DNA of 64,000 nt. Origin: Ceratotherium simum simum (lineage: Eukaryota > Chordata > Mammalia > Perissodactyla > Rhinocerotidae). This document shows positions 8,285-18,830 of the stretch, one piece after another. How positions within the stretch are numbered: position 1 is the stretch's first letter; each line of letters opens with the position of its first letter. Both the position numbers and the translations under genes were made by a program. The stretch covers positions 712,086 through 776,085 of the forward strand of contig NW_004454229.1 of NCBI RefSeq assembly GCF_000283155.1. The letters are read 5' to 3'. Under the pieces are notes generated by a model. That model saw nothing but the letters and a program-made list of their open reading frames with translations, did no database searches and had not been told where the DNA came from.

Positions 8285-8465
8285 CCACGCAGCAGTGCTC
8301 ACTGGGCACCTGCCACGTGCCAGGCACCGTTCCAGGTGCTGGGGACGTAGTCAGGGACGAAACAGACCCCGAACCTGCTCTCATGGAGCTTACCTGTGGG
8401 GAGACAGAATAAACAAAATGATTGCTAAAATACTAACATGTACCATGTTAGAGACACAACAGTGG
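8285..8465 (-). repeat. L2 3' end, antisense, left of an ERVL insert
   Basis: CACGTGCCAGGCACCGTTCC, GTGCTGGGGACGTAG, CTCTCATGGAGCTTACC and GGGGAGACAGAATAAACAAA are the antisense L2 3' end words in order. The next L2 portion resumes at about 9655, on the other side of the retroviral fragment. Confidence 0.8.
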
Positions 8466-9290
8466 TTCCATTGAACTGGAAGCAAAGACTGCCCCCGGCC
8501 ACGATGGGCTCCTCGTGCCTCTGAATCAACAGGCAAAGAAGGGCAGAAGTTCCTGTACTGGCTGAGTGACCCGGCCCGACTTCCAAGGGGAAACTGGACT
8601 GCGACTCCACGTGGAGGTGAGCACGAGCACGTCCGCAGCACAGGACATCCCTGAGGGCGGATGTCTCGGCCTCGCCGCGCCCTGCCGCTAACAAACGTCA
8701 ACGCAAAACTACAACCACCAACCCAGGCGGGACTGACGGTCCAGACCCCTCAGGAGGAGAAGTCTGGGTCACTCGCCAGGTCAAGAACCACGACCAGCTG
8801 AGGCGCTTGCAAAAGAGAAAAGGAACACGGGAGTAGAAATAGAAGGAGGTCGTTACAAATACCAGCTACGGCCATGTGAGCAGTTACAGAAACAAGCACT
8901 CTAGACGTCAGGAGTATTTCTTCCTTATTTTGTTAAGAATGCGTGTGCGCGCGCACGCGTGTGTGTCCGTATAAAATCTTTGTTTTCTTCTCTCTTCTGT
9001 TCCTTTTCCTCTCCCTCATCACGTGACACAGACATACTGACTTTATACCATAGTACTTAAGTGTTGCTCACTTTACCTCATGGTACTGAAGTCATGCTAC
9101 GTGGAGGAGAAGAGTAAACATCACCCAGGAGTTTGCATCCTCTCCTGGGGAGGGCGTGAGTGCCTTCTGGTTGTATGCAGGATCGCTGTATCACGTCAGG
9201 CGAAGTAGGACCCTGTTACTGTCTTTATTCGGAGATTAGGTATGGTTTAAGGAGATGCCTGTGGCACCAGGTTGACAAGGGGTGGACTTG
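8466..9290 (+). mobile_element. ERVL internal region, 3' part, with dUTPase-region remnant
   Basis: The first part (about 8500-8860) matches in order the dUTPase-encoding 3' end of pol that I know from mammalian ERVL elements: a GCCTCTGAATCAACAGGC stretch, GTTCCTGTACTGGCTGAGTG, CCAAGGGGAAACTGGACTGC, later ACGGTCCAGACCCCTCAGG and AGAACCACGACCAGCTGAGG. It is followed by the AT-rich pre-LTR part and directly by an LTR at 9291, as in ERVL, where dUTPase lies downstream of integrase. Frameshifts and stops break it everywhere and no usable frame remains. There is no gag, env or 5' LTR. Old inactive endogenous retrovirus fragment. Confidence 0.72.
8939..8966. repeat. Alternating purine-pyrimidine (CG/TG) tract
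   Basis: 28 bases alternate strictly between purine and pyrimidine, including GCGCGCGCACGCGTG in the middle. Such tracts can adopt Z-DNA. It lies inside the ERVL internal region. Confidence 0.8.
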
Positions 9291-9650
9291 TGATAGTTAA
9301 TTGTGTGTGTCGACTTGGCTAGGCCACAGTACCCAGATATTTGGTCAGACACTATTCTAGATGTTTCTGTGATGATATTTTTCAGTAAGATTAATATTTA
9401 AATCAGTAGACTTTGAGTAAAGCAGATTATGCTCCACAATAACTGGATGAGGGTGGGTCTCATCCAACAAACTGAAGGACTTAATAGAAAAAGACCAGTC
9501 TCCCACTGTGCAGGGCACTCTGCCAGCAGACTGCCTGCCTTTGCACTTGAGCTGCAGCATCGACTCCTCTTCCCTGGGTCTCCAGCCTGCCCTGTGTGTA
9601 TGTATCTGCACATGCTATTGGTTCTGTTTCTCAGGAGAACTCTGACAGAC
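9291..9650 (+). mobile_element. ERVL-type 3' LTR (MLT2-like)
   Basis: Begins TGATAGTTAATTGTGTGTG, contains GACTTGGCTAGGCCACAG, CCCAGATATTTGGTCAGACA, ATCAGTAGACTTTGAGTAAA, GGTGGGTCTCATCCAAC and CCCTGGGTCTCCAGCCTGCC, and ends CTATTGGTTCTGTTTCTCAGG then AGAACTCTGACAGAC. This is the LTR type that accompanies ERVL-like proviruses. A clean 5-bp duplication is not visible because the 5' part of the provirus is missing. Confidence 0.78.
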
Positions 9651-9654
9651 ACTG

Positions 9655-9870
9655 TATGTGTTACAGAGAAAATGAAGAAGGAACGGGGGCAGGGAGGGTT
9701 GACGGAAGGGGAAACAGTCGGTGCAAAGGCCCTGTGCACAGGCGAGGAGGAGCAGAGGCCCGGGTGGCTGGAGCTGAGTAAACAAGCAGGAGAGTGATGG
9801 GAGATGAGGTCAGAGTTGATTAGGATGACAGGTCCCATGGGCCACTGTAAGGATGCTGAGAAACCACCCC
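9655..9870 (-). repeat. L2 antisense, continuation right of the ERVL insert
   Basis: GGTGCAAAGGCCCTGTG, CGGGTGGCTGGAGCTGAG and GATGGGAGATGAGGTCAGAG are antisense L2 3' UTR/ORF-end words and continue the fragment at 8285-8465. Confidence 0.72.
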
Positions 9871-9879
9871 ACACCATAA

Positions 9880-10030
9880 TCCTTCCAGGGAGGGGACTGT
9901 TATTCTCACATGACAAACGAGGAAACTGAGGCCTTGAGGATGGTAAAGTCACTTGCACAAAAGCTCACACTGAAGAACTGGAGCTAAGATTCAAACTGAG
10001 GTCCAGCTGACAAGCCCTGGGTTCTTCCAT
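9880..10030 (-). repeat. MIR SINE, antisense
   Basis: TTATTCTCACATGACAAACG, AGGAAACTGAGGCCTTGAGG, AAAGTCACTTGCACAAAAGC and GATTCAAACTGAGGTCC are MIR antisense words. Confidence 0.75.
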
Positions 10031-10279
10031 ATATCCCCAGGCCCGACTCACCAAGCCGCCTCCCCCCAGCCATTGGTAGGAAGGACAGATGTAAACAGAC
10101 AAGTAGGGGCCAGTGTGCGAAGCCCAAATTCTGGGCGGTCAGCTGAGTGGAGGAGAGGTGCTAGAACCTTCACCACGGGCCTGGGCAGAGCTGACCTGTG
10201 AGGAAGGAAAGAGGTCACCTCCGTCCAGGTGACCCGCCTGGAGCATGGCCTCCCGGCGCTGCTCTCTCCTTGCCCCGGC

Positions 10280-10690
10280 CAGAAGGCTCCTCATCTGGAT
10301 CCTCACTGGAGCCAAGCTCGTCCTCGCAGCCTCAGGACCCTCCCTTGCTCCCCCTCTGCCTGGGACCCTTTCCACCCACCAGTTCGCGGTCCTTGTCACA
10401 TGGCAGCAGAGGCTCCTTCCTCAGGAGGACATCCCTGGGCCATGGACCGGGCAGGTCCCCTGCTTAGAGTTCCCAAAGCACTGGACATCCCCTGGAGCAC
10501 TGCCCTCCCCCTGCAGCATTATTGTTTAATGCTTGGCCCTCCTGCTCACTGGTGATGCTCCGGGCGCAGGCAAGCCATCTGGCTTGGTCGTGACTGTTTG
10601 CCCAGCAGAGAGCACAGTGCCTGACACTTAAAGAGTGGATGCTTCAGAAAAACTTACAGAATGAATGAATGAACGAATGAATAAATGAGA
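10280..10690 (+). repeat. L2 3' end, sense, with GAAT-rich tail
   Basis: A diverged L2 body ends with AGCACAGTGCCTGACACTTA and a GAATGAATGAATGAACGAAT tail. The 80-110 codon frames here are chance. Confidence 0.55.
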
Positions 10691-11075
10691 AGCTGAGTGA
10701 GTCACTCATCCCAGGACCCCCATCCCTGGCAGCTCCCAGGTGGGACCCAGTACCCCCCAGAGCACAGATCTGGGAGTGCTGAGCCTCCTGGACCCTGGGC
10801 CCGGCAGTGTGTCACAGCCCTGGGTCAGGGTGCAGGGTGGCTCTGCCGTGCAGGAAGGCTTCTCTGCGGGGGGACGTTTCCTCAAAGCTTAGAGCCCGCC
10901 ACGCTCTGGCTGAGGTTTATTTATTTATTCTCCTCGCCCTATTGATAGCACCAAAGCAGTGCCAGCTACTTCCCTGCTTCCTGCTCAGGAGTCTGAGCCC
11001 CGGGCCTCCGGCACAGAATCCCGTCTCCAGACACCGGGCTGCTGAGCAGTAGGCATCCAGATAAGCACGTGGTTT
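10691..11075. other. Unique GC-rich DNA
   Basis: No recognisable repeat or exon. A short TTTATTTATTTATT stretch is at 10916-10929. Confidence 0.4.
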
Positions 11076-11079
11076 CCTG

Positions 11080-11210
11080 GAGCCGGAGACCGGCTCTGAG
11101 CTGGAGGCAGGACCAGGGATCTACTCACCGTCCACATCTCCACTCTGAAGTCCTGGGCAAGTCATTTTCCTTCCCCGGGCCTTGCTTTACCCACCCGTGA
11201 AAAGGACCAA
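11080..11210 (+). repeat. MIR fragment, sense
   Basis: CTGGGCAAGTCATTTTCC, CCCGGGCCTTGCTTTACCC and a GTGAAAAGGACC end follow MIR sense order. Confidence 0.6.
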
Positions 11211-11219
11211 TTCACACGC

Positions 11220-11690
11220 TCCTTGAACAAATATTTACTGAGCACTTATGTACCAGATGCTGTTCCAGGCCCTGGAGGTGCAGCAGAAACACAACAGATG
11301 AAGATCTCTGCCCTAATAGAGCTTTCATTCCAGTAGGAGGAAGCTGACAATAAACAAAACAACTAGTAAAATATCTATGCTAGAGAGTGATAGTTGCTAA
11401 GGAGAAAATAAAGCAGGGAGTGTAGGAAGTGTAAGTGTGTGTGTGTGTGTGTTGGGTTTGACATTTTAGGTGAGATGTCCAGGAAAGGCACAATGACAAG
11501 TGAAATTTGAGAAGACATCTGAAGAAGAGGAGGGAGGTGGTCATGTGGATATCTGAGAGAAGAGTGTTCTGGGGGGAGGGAACAGCAAGTGCAAAGGTCT
11601 TGAGGCAGAGGCAGGCCTGATGGGTGTGAGGAGCAGGAAGAAGGCCAGGGAAGCTGTGAGGACTGATTGAGGGGGAACCAGCAGATGAGA
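11220..11690 (-). repeat. L2 3' region, antisense, with (GT)n
   Basis: Starts TGAACAAATATTTACTGAGC, then CAGATGCTGTTCCAGGCCC, AGAGCTTTCATTCCAGTAGG, GACAATAAACAAAACAACTAG, GTTGCTAAGGAGAAAATAAA, a GT repeat at 11430-11453 and further CAGCAAGTGCAAAGGTC. This is one of the better-kept antisense L2 copies. The 138-codon minus-strand frame is L2-derived. Confidence 0.85.
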
Positions 11691-11699
11691 TCTGTCCAA

Positions 11700-12640
11700 C
11701 AGAAAACAGGTGGTGCATTGCCAGTGAAGTGAGTTCCAATGAAGTGAGTTCAACTGAAAGGGTTACTGAAGAGCACTGAATGACGGGAACATTCACAAAG
11801 GTGTGGGCAGGTGATGGTGGAGGACTGAGGGGGAGCAGCAGTGGGAAGCTTTCCTGCCCCTAAGCCTTAATGGGAAAGGGAGGTGGTCAGGGACCCGAAA
11901 GGCCAGAGCCACAGCTGTGGGAGGGGAGCACAGCTACCGTGGCCTGGGAGGAGGGGGTGGCTGGGGGCAAGAAATATCCCAGCTTCCTCCCCCTCCTGCC
12001 CGTCCATCTCCTGCCAGTGCTTCCCATTGAAGTCAGGATAAGGGAGGCCAGGTGATGTCGCGTTAGCTCAGGGCTCGGAGCAGGGAGCATGGAGGGTCCC
12101 TCTGGAGAGGCAAAGGGGGATTTCCAGGACACAGTCAGAGGCACGGTGGGGTGGGCAGTAGGGAGCACATCCATAGGGCCCGTGGGCCTCGAAGGCCTCG
12201 GGCTTCTCCCTGAGTGGGCTGGGAAGTCCCGGAGAGTCCGAGCAGAGGAGAGCTGCGGTAGCTGTGTTGATATGGAATCCGGGAAGGCGAGAGGAGCAAG
12301 GAGATCAGAGCGAAGGTGAAGGCAGCTGGGTCTTCCTCCTAAACGGGGAGCATTGGGCACGCTCCTCCCTTCTCCTCACCAGACCCCATCCCAAACCCTA
12401 GCCACAACCCAGAGAACCATGGGCGTGGCCTCCCGCACAGACCGTCCCTGGTCCGTGGATGCCCGCCGCTTGGACCCCGGTGGTGCCGGCCGCCTCCTCC
12501 CTCTGCCCTGCAGCGTGGGTTCGCGGGGCCCTCCACGCTTTCCCGGGCGGGCAGCGGAGGCTGACTCACTCGAGCTGTCTTTCCTTCTCTTCTCTGAACG
12601 CCTAGTTTCTCCACCCAAAGACCACCCTTAAAGATCCCAG
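11700..12640. other. Unique, purine-rich then CpG-enriched DNA
   Basis: 11930-12350 is purine-rich on the plus strand. 12420-12570 has many CpG (CCCGCCGCTTGGACCCCGG, GTTCGCGGGGCC). No splice sites or family resemblance make an exon of the 92-codon frame there. Confidence 0.35.
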
Positions 12641-12859
12641 CGTTCCTCTTCTGTCCTTCAAGTCATGCCAGGAAATGCTCATAAATCCGGAGCCACCCAC
12701 ATGAGGAGATTAGCATTCTGCTGGGTAGGGAGGCTGAGAGCCAGGCTGGGCCTGGGTGGGAGGGACAGGCCCAGAGGCTTGGGGTCTCCAGGAAAGGGGT
12801 TTATGTGGGGTCTGCTCTGTTGGAGGGCAAAGGGGTCCCTTGGTTTTCAGTTTTAGGCA

Positions 12860-13200
12860 CAGATAAGCCCGAAGGAGGCTGGAGACCCAGATTCTGGTGG
12901 CGCAGGCTCTGACCCAGACCCGTTGTGGGAGCCACTCTATGGGTCACAGGGTCCCCCTCTGAAACAGGAGGATGTGGGAGTACCTCTCAGCTCTGGAAGT
13001 CATGTGCTATGAGCCCAACATTATAGGAGAGTGACATCCCCCTCTCTCATGATTTAAACAGTTTATGGTCCAGGTACTTTGCATATGGGAGCTCATTTAT
13101 TCTTCATAACAGCCCTGTGAGGCTGACATTATTGACCCCATTTTACAGACAGGGAAACCAAGGCTCAGAGAAGTAAGTGACATCCCATGCTCCCCCAGTG
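12860..13200. repeat. Worn MIR sense then MIR antisense
   Basis: 12860-13010 is a very worn MIR-like sense copy (CAGATTCTGGTGGCGC). 13055-13190 is clear MIR antisense with ACTTTGCATATGGGAGCTC, CATAACAGCCCTGTGAGGC, ACCCCATTTTACAGACAGGG and CAAGGCTCAGAGAAG. Confidence 0.7.
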
Positions 13201-13379
13201 TTGGGGCTACGTGGCCCAGCACCTCAGCTCTGCCCAGCCTTAATGCACGGAGCCCTCCCTGCCCCTGGTCGACAATCTGCTATGGATCTTTTTTTGTTCC
13301 CGGGTAACCCCCTCCGATCTCCTAAACTGAATACACACTGCGCATGGAGAACAAAGAACAAAATATATGAGTCATGTAG

Positions 13380-13740
13380 GCTGACCTACTCTCACTTCTA
13401 AAGCTTTGAGGAACTTTCAGGTGGCGGAGGAGGTGGACGAGAAACAGGTAACTATAAAAGCAGCGATAAGTTAATGATGAAGGGAAAAAACAGGGGCCTT
13501 TGGGGCCTCAGAGGGTTTGCGCCCCAGCCTGGGAGTCGGTGAAGGAATCAGGCTCTGGCCGGGCTGTGCAGCATGAGGTGGGTAGAGAGGGAACTGTGTT
13601 CAAGGCAGAGGGGCACAGAAGCACATGGCGTGTTTGCAGATGTGTCAGGAGTTAGGCCCGGAGGGATCCAGTGGTGAAGGGACTTGAATCTCAGGGCGCA
13701 GGGTCTGCGCTCTACCAGCGGTGTATGCGGCCCTCCTCTG
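13380..13740 (-). repeat. Diverged L2 fragment, antisense
   Basis: Words such as AACAGGTAACTATAAAAGCAG, GCATGAGGTGGGTAGAG, GTTCAAGGCAGAGGGGCACAG and ATGGCGTGTTTGCAG sit in the antisense L2 order. Confidence 0.5.
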
Positions 13741-13884
13741 CCTGATCTTCAGACGGTGGGCTAGTCACCCATGGAGGCTGAAATGGATCCACAGACGAGC
13801 AGACTGAGAACTACGGAGGGACAACGGTCTACACGGCAGGCAAGCAGTTGGCGGTGGCCGTGGTTACCACCATCATCATTATTA

Positions 13885-14080
13885 TTATGAGGTGGCCGCA
13901 TCCATTGGTTGGAAATATGTAATTTTTATTTTTCCTGCTGTCTCAGACCTGCCTGCTGACACAGCTGCCTAGACTTCAAAAGTAAGTCTCCATTTTCATT
14001 AGAAAAATCAGTATGAAATTCCTAGAGGGCTTGTCTAATTCTTTCTGGTCTGACCACACAGCAATTACCAATTTGCAGGG
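13885..14080. promoter_or_regulatory. AT-rich repeat-free island, candidate conserved non-coding element
   Basis: Stands out from GC-rich neighbours. It contains GGTTGGAAATATGTAATTTTT, TTTTCATTAGAAAAATCAG, TCTAATTCTTTCTGG and GCAATTACCAATTTGC, with several homeodomain-type ATTA cores. A 63-codon frame here is chance. Conservation is not shown. Confidence 0.28.
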
Positions 14081-14319
14081 AGGAGGGGGAGTCCCACAGG
14101 CCGTCCAGCAGCGTGGAGACCTCCGCTCTGTCTCGGTTCTGGGCAGCGGCCAGAGAGGATGGGACGGGAGCAGGCACCTCCAGGTGGCCCAGGGTGGGCA
14201 GTGAGGGGCTGCCTCTGTGAGCTGTCAGTGCTGAGTGCAATCGTTTGTCTGCTGAGCCACAGGCTACCAAGTGTTTCAGAGATGAACCGCGCACAGCAGC
14301 AGGAAGGGCAGGGCTCCGA

Positions 14320-14480
14320 CCCACACTCAAAGCTGGGTCCTGCTACACACAGGCTGGCTGAAGTTCCCGTTCTGGCTCTTTCGGTGACGTGCTGCTGTGA
14401 GAATGTGGGCCAGGCCCTTCTCCTCTCTGGCCCTCAGTTCACCCATCTGCCAAGGAGCGAGAAGAAAATTTGTCCTCCCT
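14320..14480 (+). repeat. MIR fragment, sense
   Basis: CACTCAAAGCTGGGTCCTGC, GTGGGCCAGGCCCTTCTC and CTCTGGCCCTCAGTTCACCC follow MIR sense order. Confidence 0.6.
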
Positions 14481-14619
14481 GCCTAGTGAGCTCGCATTCT
14501 AAAACCCTTGTCTAGCATTACTGTCCTGCCTTAGGCTGTTTTAAAAAACTTCTGTCCCCTAAGCAGCTGAGGGTGGCTCTGAGAAGGGCCAGGAGCCAGC
14601 GCGTGGACTGGATTCTCAT

Positions 14620-15360
14620 TCACTCCTCGGTGTTCAGTACAGATTAGTGTCAGGCCCTGTGCCGGGGCCATGGAACCAAATCAGCACCATTTCCATCCTC
14701 AAGCAGCTCGAGGTGGGGGGTGAGGTGGAACAAGGGAGGAGGTACCCCAGGAAGACTCGCGACAAGACGGTAACCTCATTTGTGAAAGTCGGGCACAGGG
14801 ACGGACAGGGTGCTGTGGGCGCGCAGCAGTAGGGGGACTCGTCCCGCGTGGGGGACCACATGCGGGATTCAGAGGAGGCGACTCCACAGTGATACCTTGT
14901 GGGAGCACGCGTTTGTCACGCAGAGGAGAAAGAAAAGGAATTCCAGGCAGCGTCAATGCCCATGCAAGGGCTGGGAGAAGCGGGCAAGTTCAGGGACATG
15001 TCGATGATGCCCACGGGCTGGAGTGCAGTGGGCGGCTGGTGCAGGGCAGGGGCTGTGACCGGAGCAGGGAGCAGAGGCGGGATGGGAGCTCAGACGCTGT
15101 CTGAGGAGCACAGGCAGCCACTGAAGTGATGAGGCAGGGAACTGCCAGTTAGGCTTTCGATTCAGAAGCTGCCCTCTGGCTGCTGTGTAGAGAAAGGACC
15201 AGCGGAGCACAGACTGCAGGCAGGAGATGGGCTCAGCCCTCTGTGCCAGGAGAGGCGACGAGGCTCCCCCTGGCCCGGGGGCTTTCGGATGCAGGGAGGA
15301 AGTGAGGGCAGGATAGAGTTCCAAATCCTGCCAGGCCTGGATGTTCTAGAACCCCCCAAC
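14620..15360 (-). repeat. L2 3' region and ORF end, antisense
   Basis: GTCAGGCCCTGTGCCGGGG, CATTTCCATCCTCAAGCAGC, then after a variable part GCCACTGAAGTGATGAGGC, GAAGCTGCCCTCTGGCTGC and AGACTGCAGGCAGGAG are antisense L2 blocks. Frames of 60-123 codons across it are L2-derived or chance. Confidence 0.7.
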
Positions 15361-15769
15361 TCAGGGCTCTGAGTCTCTCCCCTTGCCCACCACTGCCCCC
15401 TCTCCCCTGCCCCGAATTTTGGGGCTGGGCCCTCACTCTCTCCTCCTCCACTTCAGGAAGCCTCGAGCCTCGCTTGAGGAAGCAGCTGGACGGAGGAAGA
15501 GCAGGTCCAAAATGGCATGAAGGAAAGAAGAGTGTGTGGGCCTGGCGTGGGACCCGTGGCCTTGGCAGCCCAGGGGATGGACACTTGCTAGAGTACATCA
15601 AAGGAGACAGCTGCGGAGAACTTGGCCTCACAGACAAAAGTAAAATGCAGGCCCAACTTCTCCCGCCTTTTGCCTGTGTAAAGTCACAGGAGACACTTCC
15701 TGGCAGCAGGATGGGAGAGTTAGAGACTTTGACTTTGCCAAGAGAACGTCAGGCAAGGGAGGGTCCTTA

Positions 15770-15885
15770 GATCCTGTGTGGGGCTCCACATTGTATAGGG
15801 AGGACACTGAGGCCCAGAGAGGGCAGGAAGGTGTCCAAGGCCACACAGCAAGTTGGGGGATGCAGAGTAAGGCAGGAATGAGGCA
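15770..15885 (-). repeat. MIR fragment, antisense
   Basis: GAGGACACTGAGGCCCAGAG, GTCCAAGGCCACACAGC and GATGCAGAGTAAGG are MIR antisense words. Confidence 0.65.
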
Positions 15886-15899
15886 TCCATCCGCTTTAC

Positions 15900-16805
15900 T
15901 TGGGCAGCTCGGGTCTCCTACAGCCCCTTATCACTTCCTTCCCGCTACCACAGAAAGGGGAAATGTTTTTAGACCTGAGGCAAAAGAATGTGAAACTGAA
16001 ATCTGAGCCTTGAGTTTTGGGAAAAGAATACAGAGAAGTCAGACCCATTCTGGATGAGCGAAGATCTGCTTACACTGCAGACGGGAAGTACTCAGGGCTG
16101 TCCAAGGCCTCCTTCTGGGCAGGTCTGACCTGGGAGGGCAGGCCGAGTGCGAGCCAATGGGGACAGAGAGGGTCCCCAAAAGTGCTGGTTAGAGGGCCAA
16201 CCTGCTTTCAGGACCCACCACGGGCAAAGCGAGGAGTGCGCCGGCCGCAGCTCCCCGCCTGCAGCCCTCTCATGGGGCCCAGGCCATGCTGGCGTCCCAC
16301 TGCCCTGCCTGGACCTGCCACCAGGGCCCTGCCAGGCCAGCCGCAGGGGTCCTTGCCAGCCCCACTGTGCACACCCACACGTCCATCCTGGCCTGCCTGG
16401 AAGCTCACCTCCTCTAGGAAGGCCTCCCTCAGCTGCAGTCCGTGACGTCTCCTCCCTCTGTGAGCTTCTGCAGTCGGGGAGGGCAGCAGCAGGCCAGGGT
16501 TTCTTTCTGCCCTGGGGTGTCTGCGGCTCTAAGTGGCCCAGAAGGTTGTGAAAGAGTGTGTGTGCACACGTGTGTGAAAGAGAGAGATGGAGATGGAGAT
16601 GGATAAATGACAGACAGATGATTGACTGATTCGGGACAGGAGTGTGGACTGCTCTGTGTGCTGTCCGGGCCAGGAAGAGGCCTGACCACAGACTCACACT
16701 CACCTGTGTAACAGACGTCCCCTTGAGGCCAGGCGCTGTGCAGGAGTCCTGGGGAGACTGAGATTAATGTGACTGAGTTCCCCCTTCCTGACATCAAGGG
16801 GCCCC
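15900..16805. other. Unique GC-rich DNA with short simple repeats
   Basis: No exon is supported despite 130-200 codon frames on both strands. 16555-16640 has TGTGTGTGCACACGTGTGTG, GAGATGGAGATGGAGATGG and GACAGACAGATGATTGACTG, which are short tandem motifs. Confidence 0.4.
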
Positions 16806-16809
16806 ATCG

Positions 16810-17565
16810 ACCATTCTCCATGGTCCCGTCTTAGACTGGCCCATTGAGGCTCTCCATGACCTGGCCCCCACCATGTCTGTGTCTTCAACCTCATCCCCCC
16901 CACTCTCTCCCTTTTACTTCTATTTCTACTTGCTGTTGGAGGGCACTGCCAGGGTGAGCTCAGGCCCTGAGGCCCAGCGTCCAGGCTGTGTCTTGTACCC
17001 TGAGCATCCCTGACCTGATGCAGGGCCCACTGGTTCTGGTTTTAACAGGGAAAGGGGATGCTGTGTGTGGGTGTGCTCTTTAAAAGACATAAATGAGACC
17101 ATGCACTCCCAGGTTTAACTTCTTCATGGCTCTGCTCTCCTCTAGGAATAACAACTGACTTCTTCAACAATTGGCCTCTCAGCTCTGCTTGGCGGGGCCC
17201 TGCCTGCCTCCTCAGATCCATCTAGCTCCCTGCCCTCCTTGCCCTGTGTTTTCAATTTGCTGCCTTTACAGGTTTTTTGTTCTTTTTTTTGAATGTGCTA
17301 TTTCTTTCCCACTTCAGGGCCTTTGCATGTGCTGGTCGTTCTGCCAGGTATGCCGTTCCCATCACTCTTCCCTTTTGCCTCATTAACTCCTACTCAATTT
17401 CAGATAGTCGTTCAAGCGTTGCCTCCTGAAAACTCCTTCTCTGATCCCCCAGATCAGCTCAGGGGCCCCCGTTCAAAGCTCTCCCACACCCTGTGCTCTT
17501 TCTTCAGATGGCTCAATAGGTCTGTCTTCATATTTTCATGTCTGTAATCATTTGTTTAGTGTCTG
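16810..17565 (+). repeat. L2 LINE, sense, in two blocks
   Basis: 16810-16930 carries GAGGCTCTCCATGACCTGG and CCCACCATGTCTGTGTC. After a non-matching 150 bp, 17090-17565 carries GGGCCTTTGCATGTGCTGG, CGTTCTGCCAGGTATGCCG, ACTCCTACTCAATTTCAG, ACTCCTTCTCTGATCCCCC and a worn 3' end. The 71- and 84-codon frames are L2-derived. Confidence 0.78.
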
Positions 17566-17572
17566 CTTATCC

Positions 17573-17775
17573 TAAGAATAACTACCATTGATTGATCATT
17601 TGTTCTGTGCCAGACACTGTACAAAGCTCCTTACAAATATTATTTCATTTAAGCCCCCAACAACCCTGTGAAGTAGTTAGCATTTTAATCCCATTTTACA
17701 GATGAGGCAAAGGAGGCACAGAGTAGCTAAATGACTTGCCTGAGATCACACAACAAGTAGGCGGTGGATGCATCT
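17573..17775 (-). repeat. MIR SINE, antisense, well preserved
   Basis: GTTCTGTGCCAGACACTG, CAACAACCCTGTGAAGTAG, AATCCCATTTTACAGATGAG and GACTTGCCTGAGATCACAC span most of a MIR in antisense. Confidence 0.88.
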
Positions 17776-17779
17776 GGCC

Positions 17780-18590
17780 ATTTTAGCCATGTGCCAAACA
17801 GGCTTCCGTCCACTGCTGTGCAGACATGACGAGGGTGGGACTCAGCCTCACATCCCTTGTACCTATTCGGGACCTGCCTCTCGCAGCCACCCACTAAAGG
17901 GAGGAAGGAAGGAGAGGCTGGGGTGCCAGCTGTTAGAAAGACACTCTTAGGCAGCCAGCTCTCCAGGAGCAGCCTCCAGAGGCCACGCCTTCCCTGCCCC
18001 CTGGCTCCTGAATTGGGGAGAGCTAGAGTTCAAAACCAGTAAGTGTGCTTTTTCCACAGAGGATGGAAGGAGCCTGAGGGAAACAGGTGTGGAGCCAGAG
18101 CCTCGGAATTAGGAGGGGCCTCAGAAATCGCGCAGTCCAGGCCTTCTCAGCTGCGGGATTTCTTTTCAAAGTCCGCTCCACGCCAGGTGCCTGCCACGTC
18201 TCCTTGGGGGACATGCCGCAGTACGGGGAGAGGGGCTGTTGGTGTGGTGGCAGCGAGCTCATCTCCTGCCCGCAGGCTGGTGCCATCAGAGGGCACAGGG
18301 GTGGGCAGCGGAGAGGACCTTCCTTACACAGTCCTGCTGTCTGCCTCCTGGAAGCTTCGCCTCCCGCTGAAGGAGCCGACCTGCTTCTGAGACCGGCATC
18401 TGCTCTGGAGACGAGGGCCCAGTCCCTTCCCAGCACACGAAGGGGCCCCTCGCTGCCCTCCCCTTGGCTGTGCCCAGGCCGGAGTAGCCCGCAGCCTGCC
18501 CTGGGGGCCCGGGCCCAGGAGCAGGCCTGGGAGGTCAGCAAGCCTGGGAGGCTCCCTCCAGCTCCCCGGCCCCCCTTTGAAGGGGATCAG
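17780..18590. other. Unique GC-rich DNA
   Basis: No repeat or splice-supported exon. The 172- and 173-codon frames on opposite strands overlap each other and carry no protein-family signature. Confidence 0.4.
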
Positions 18591-18597
18591 GTTCCCC

Positions 18598-18830
18598 CAC
18601 AAACATAATTGAACAAAAATATGAGAGAGAAAAGGTCTTTGTTCTCCCATTTACAGCATCAGAAAATATGTAACAAATTAGCCGTTTATGAGGTAAGAGA
18701 ACGGGGCTGTGCGCCGGGCCAGGAGGCAGGGCCGCCGCACAAGGGGGCCTTTCAGCGCGCCGAGCGCGGGGGGCGGCCGGGCCGGGCAAGGATGGGCCCT
18801 GCCCCGGGCCTGCCCGCCTGCCTGCAAGTG
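18598..18830. promoter_or_regulatory. AT-rich island abutting a CpG-dense block
   Basis: 18598-18695 is AT-rich with ACATAATTGAACAAAAATATG, AAATATGTAACAAATTAG and CCGTTTATGAGG. 18697-18800 then switches abruptly to CpG-dense DNA (GCGCCGGGCC, CAGCGCGCCGAGCGCGG). The sharp junction and lack of repeats suggest an enhancer or small CpG island. The 236-codon minus-strand frame across it is not a convincing gene. Function is inference. Confidence 0.35.

Noticed and set aside
8466..9290. Intact retroviral gene
   Set aside because: Stops and frameshifts are frequent and no full domain remains open.
16092..16703. A 203-codon minus-strand frame with HLHLHLSLSHTC-type residues
   Set aside because: The histidine/leucine stretch is the translation of GAGATG-type simple repeats at 16580-16605.
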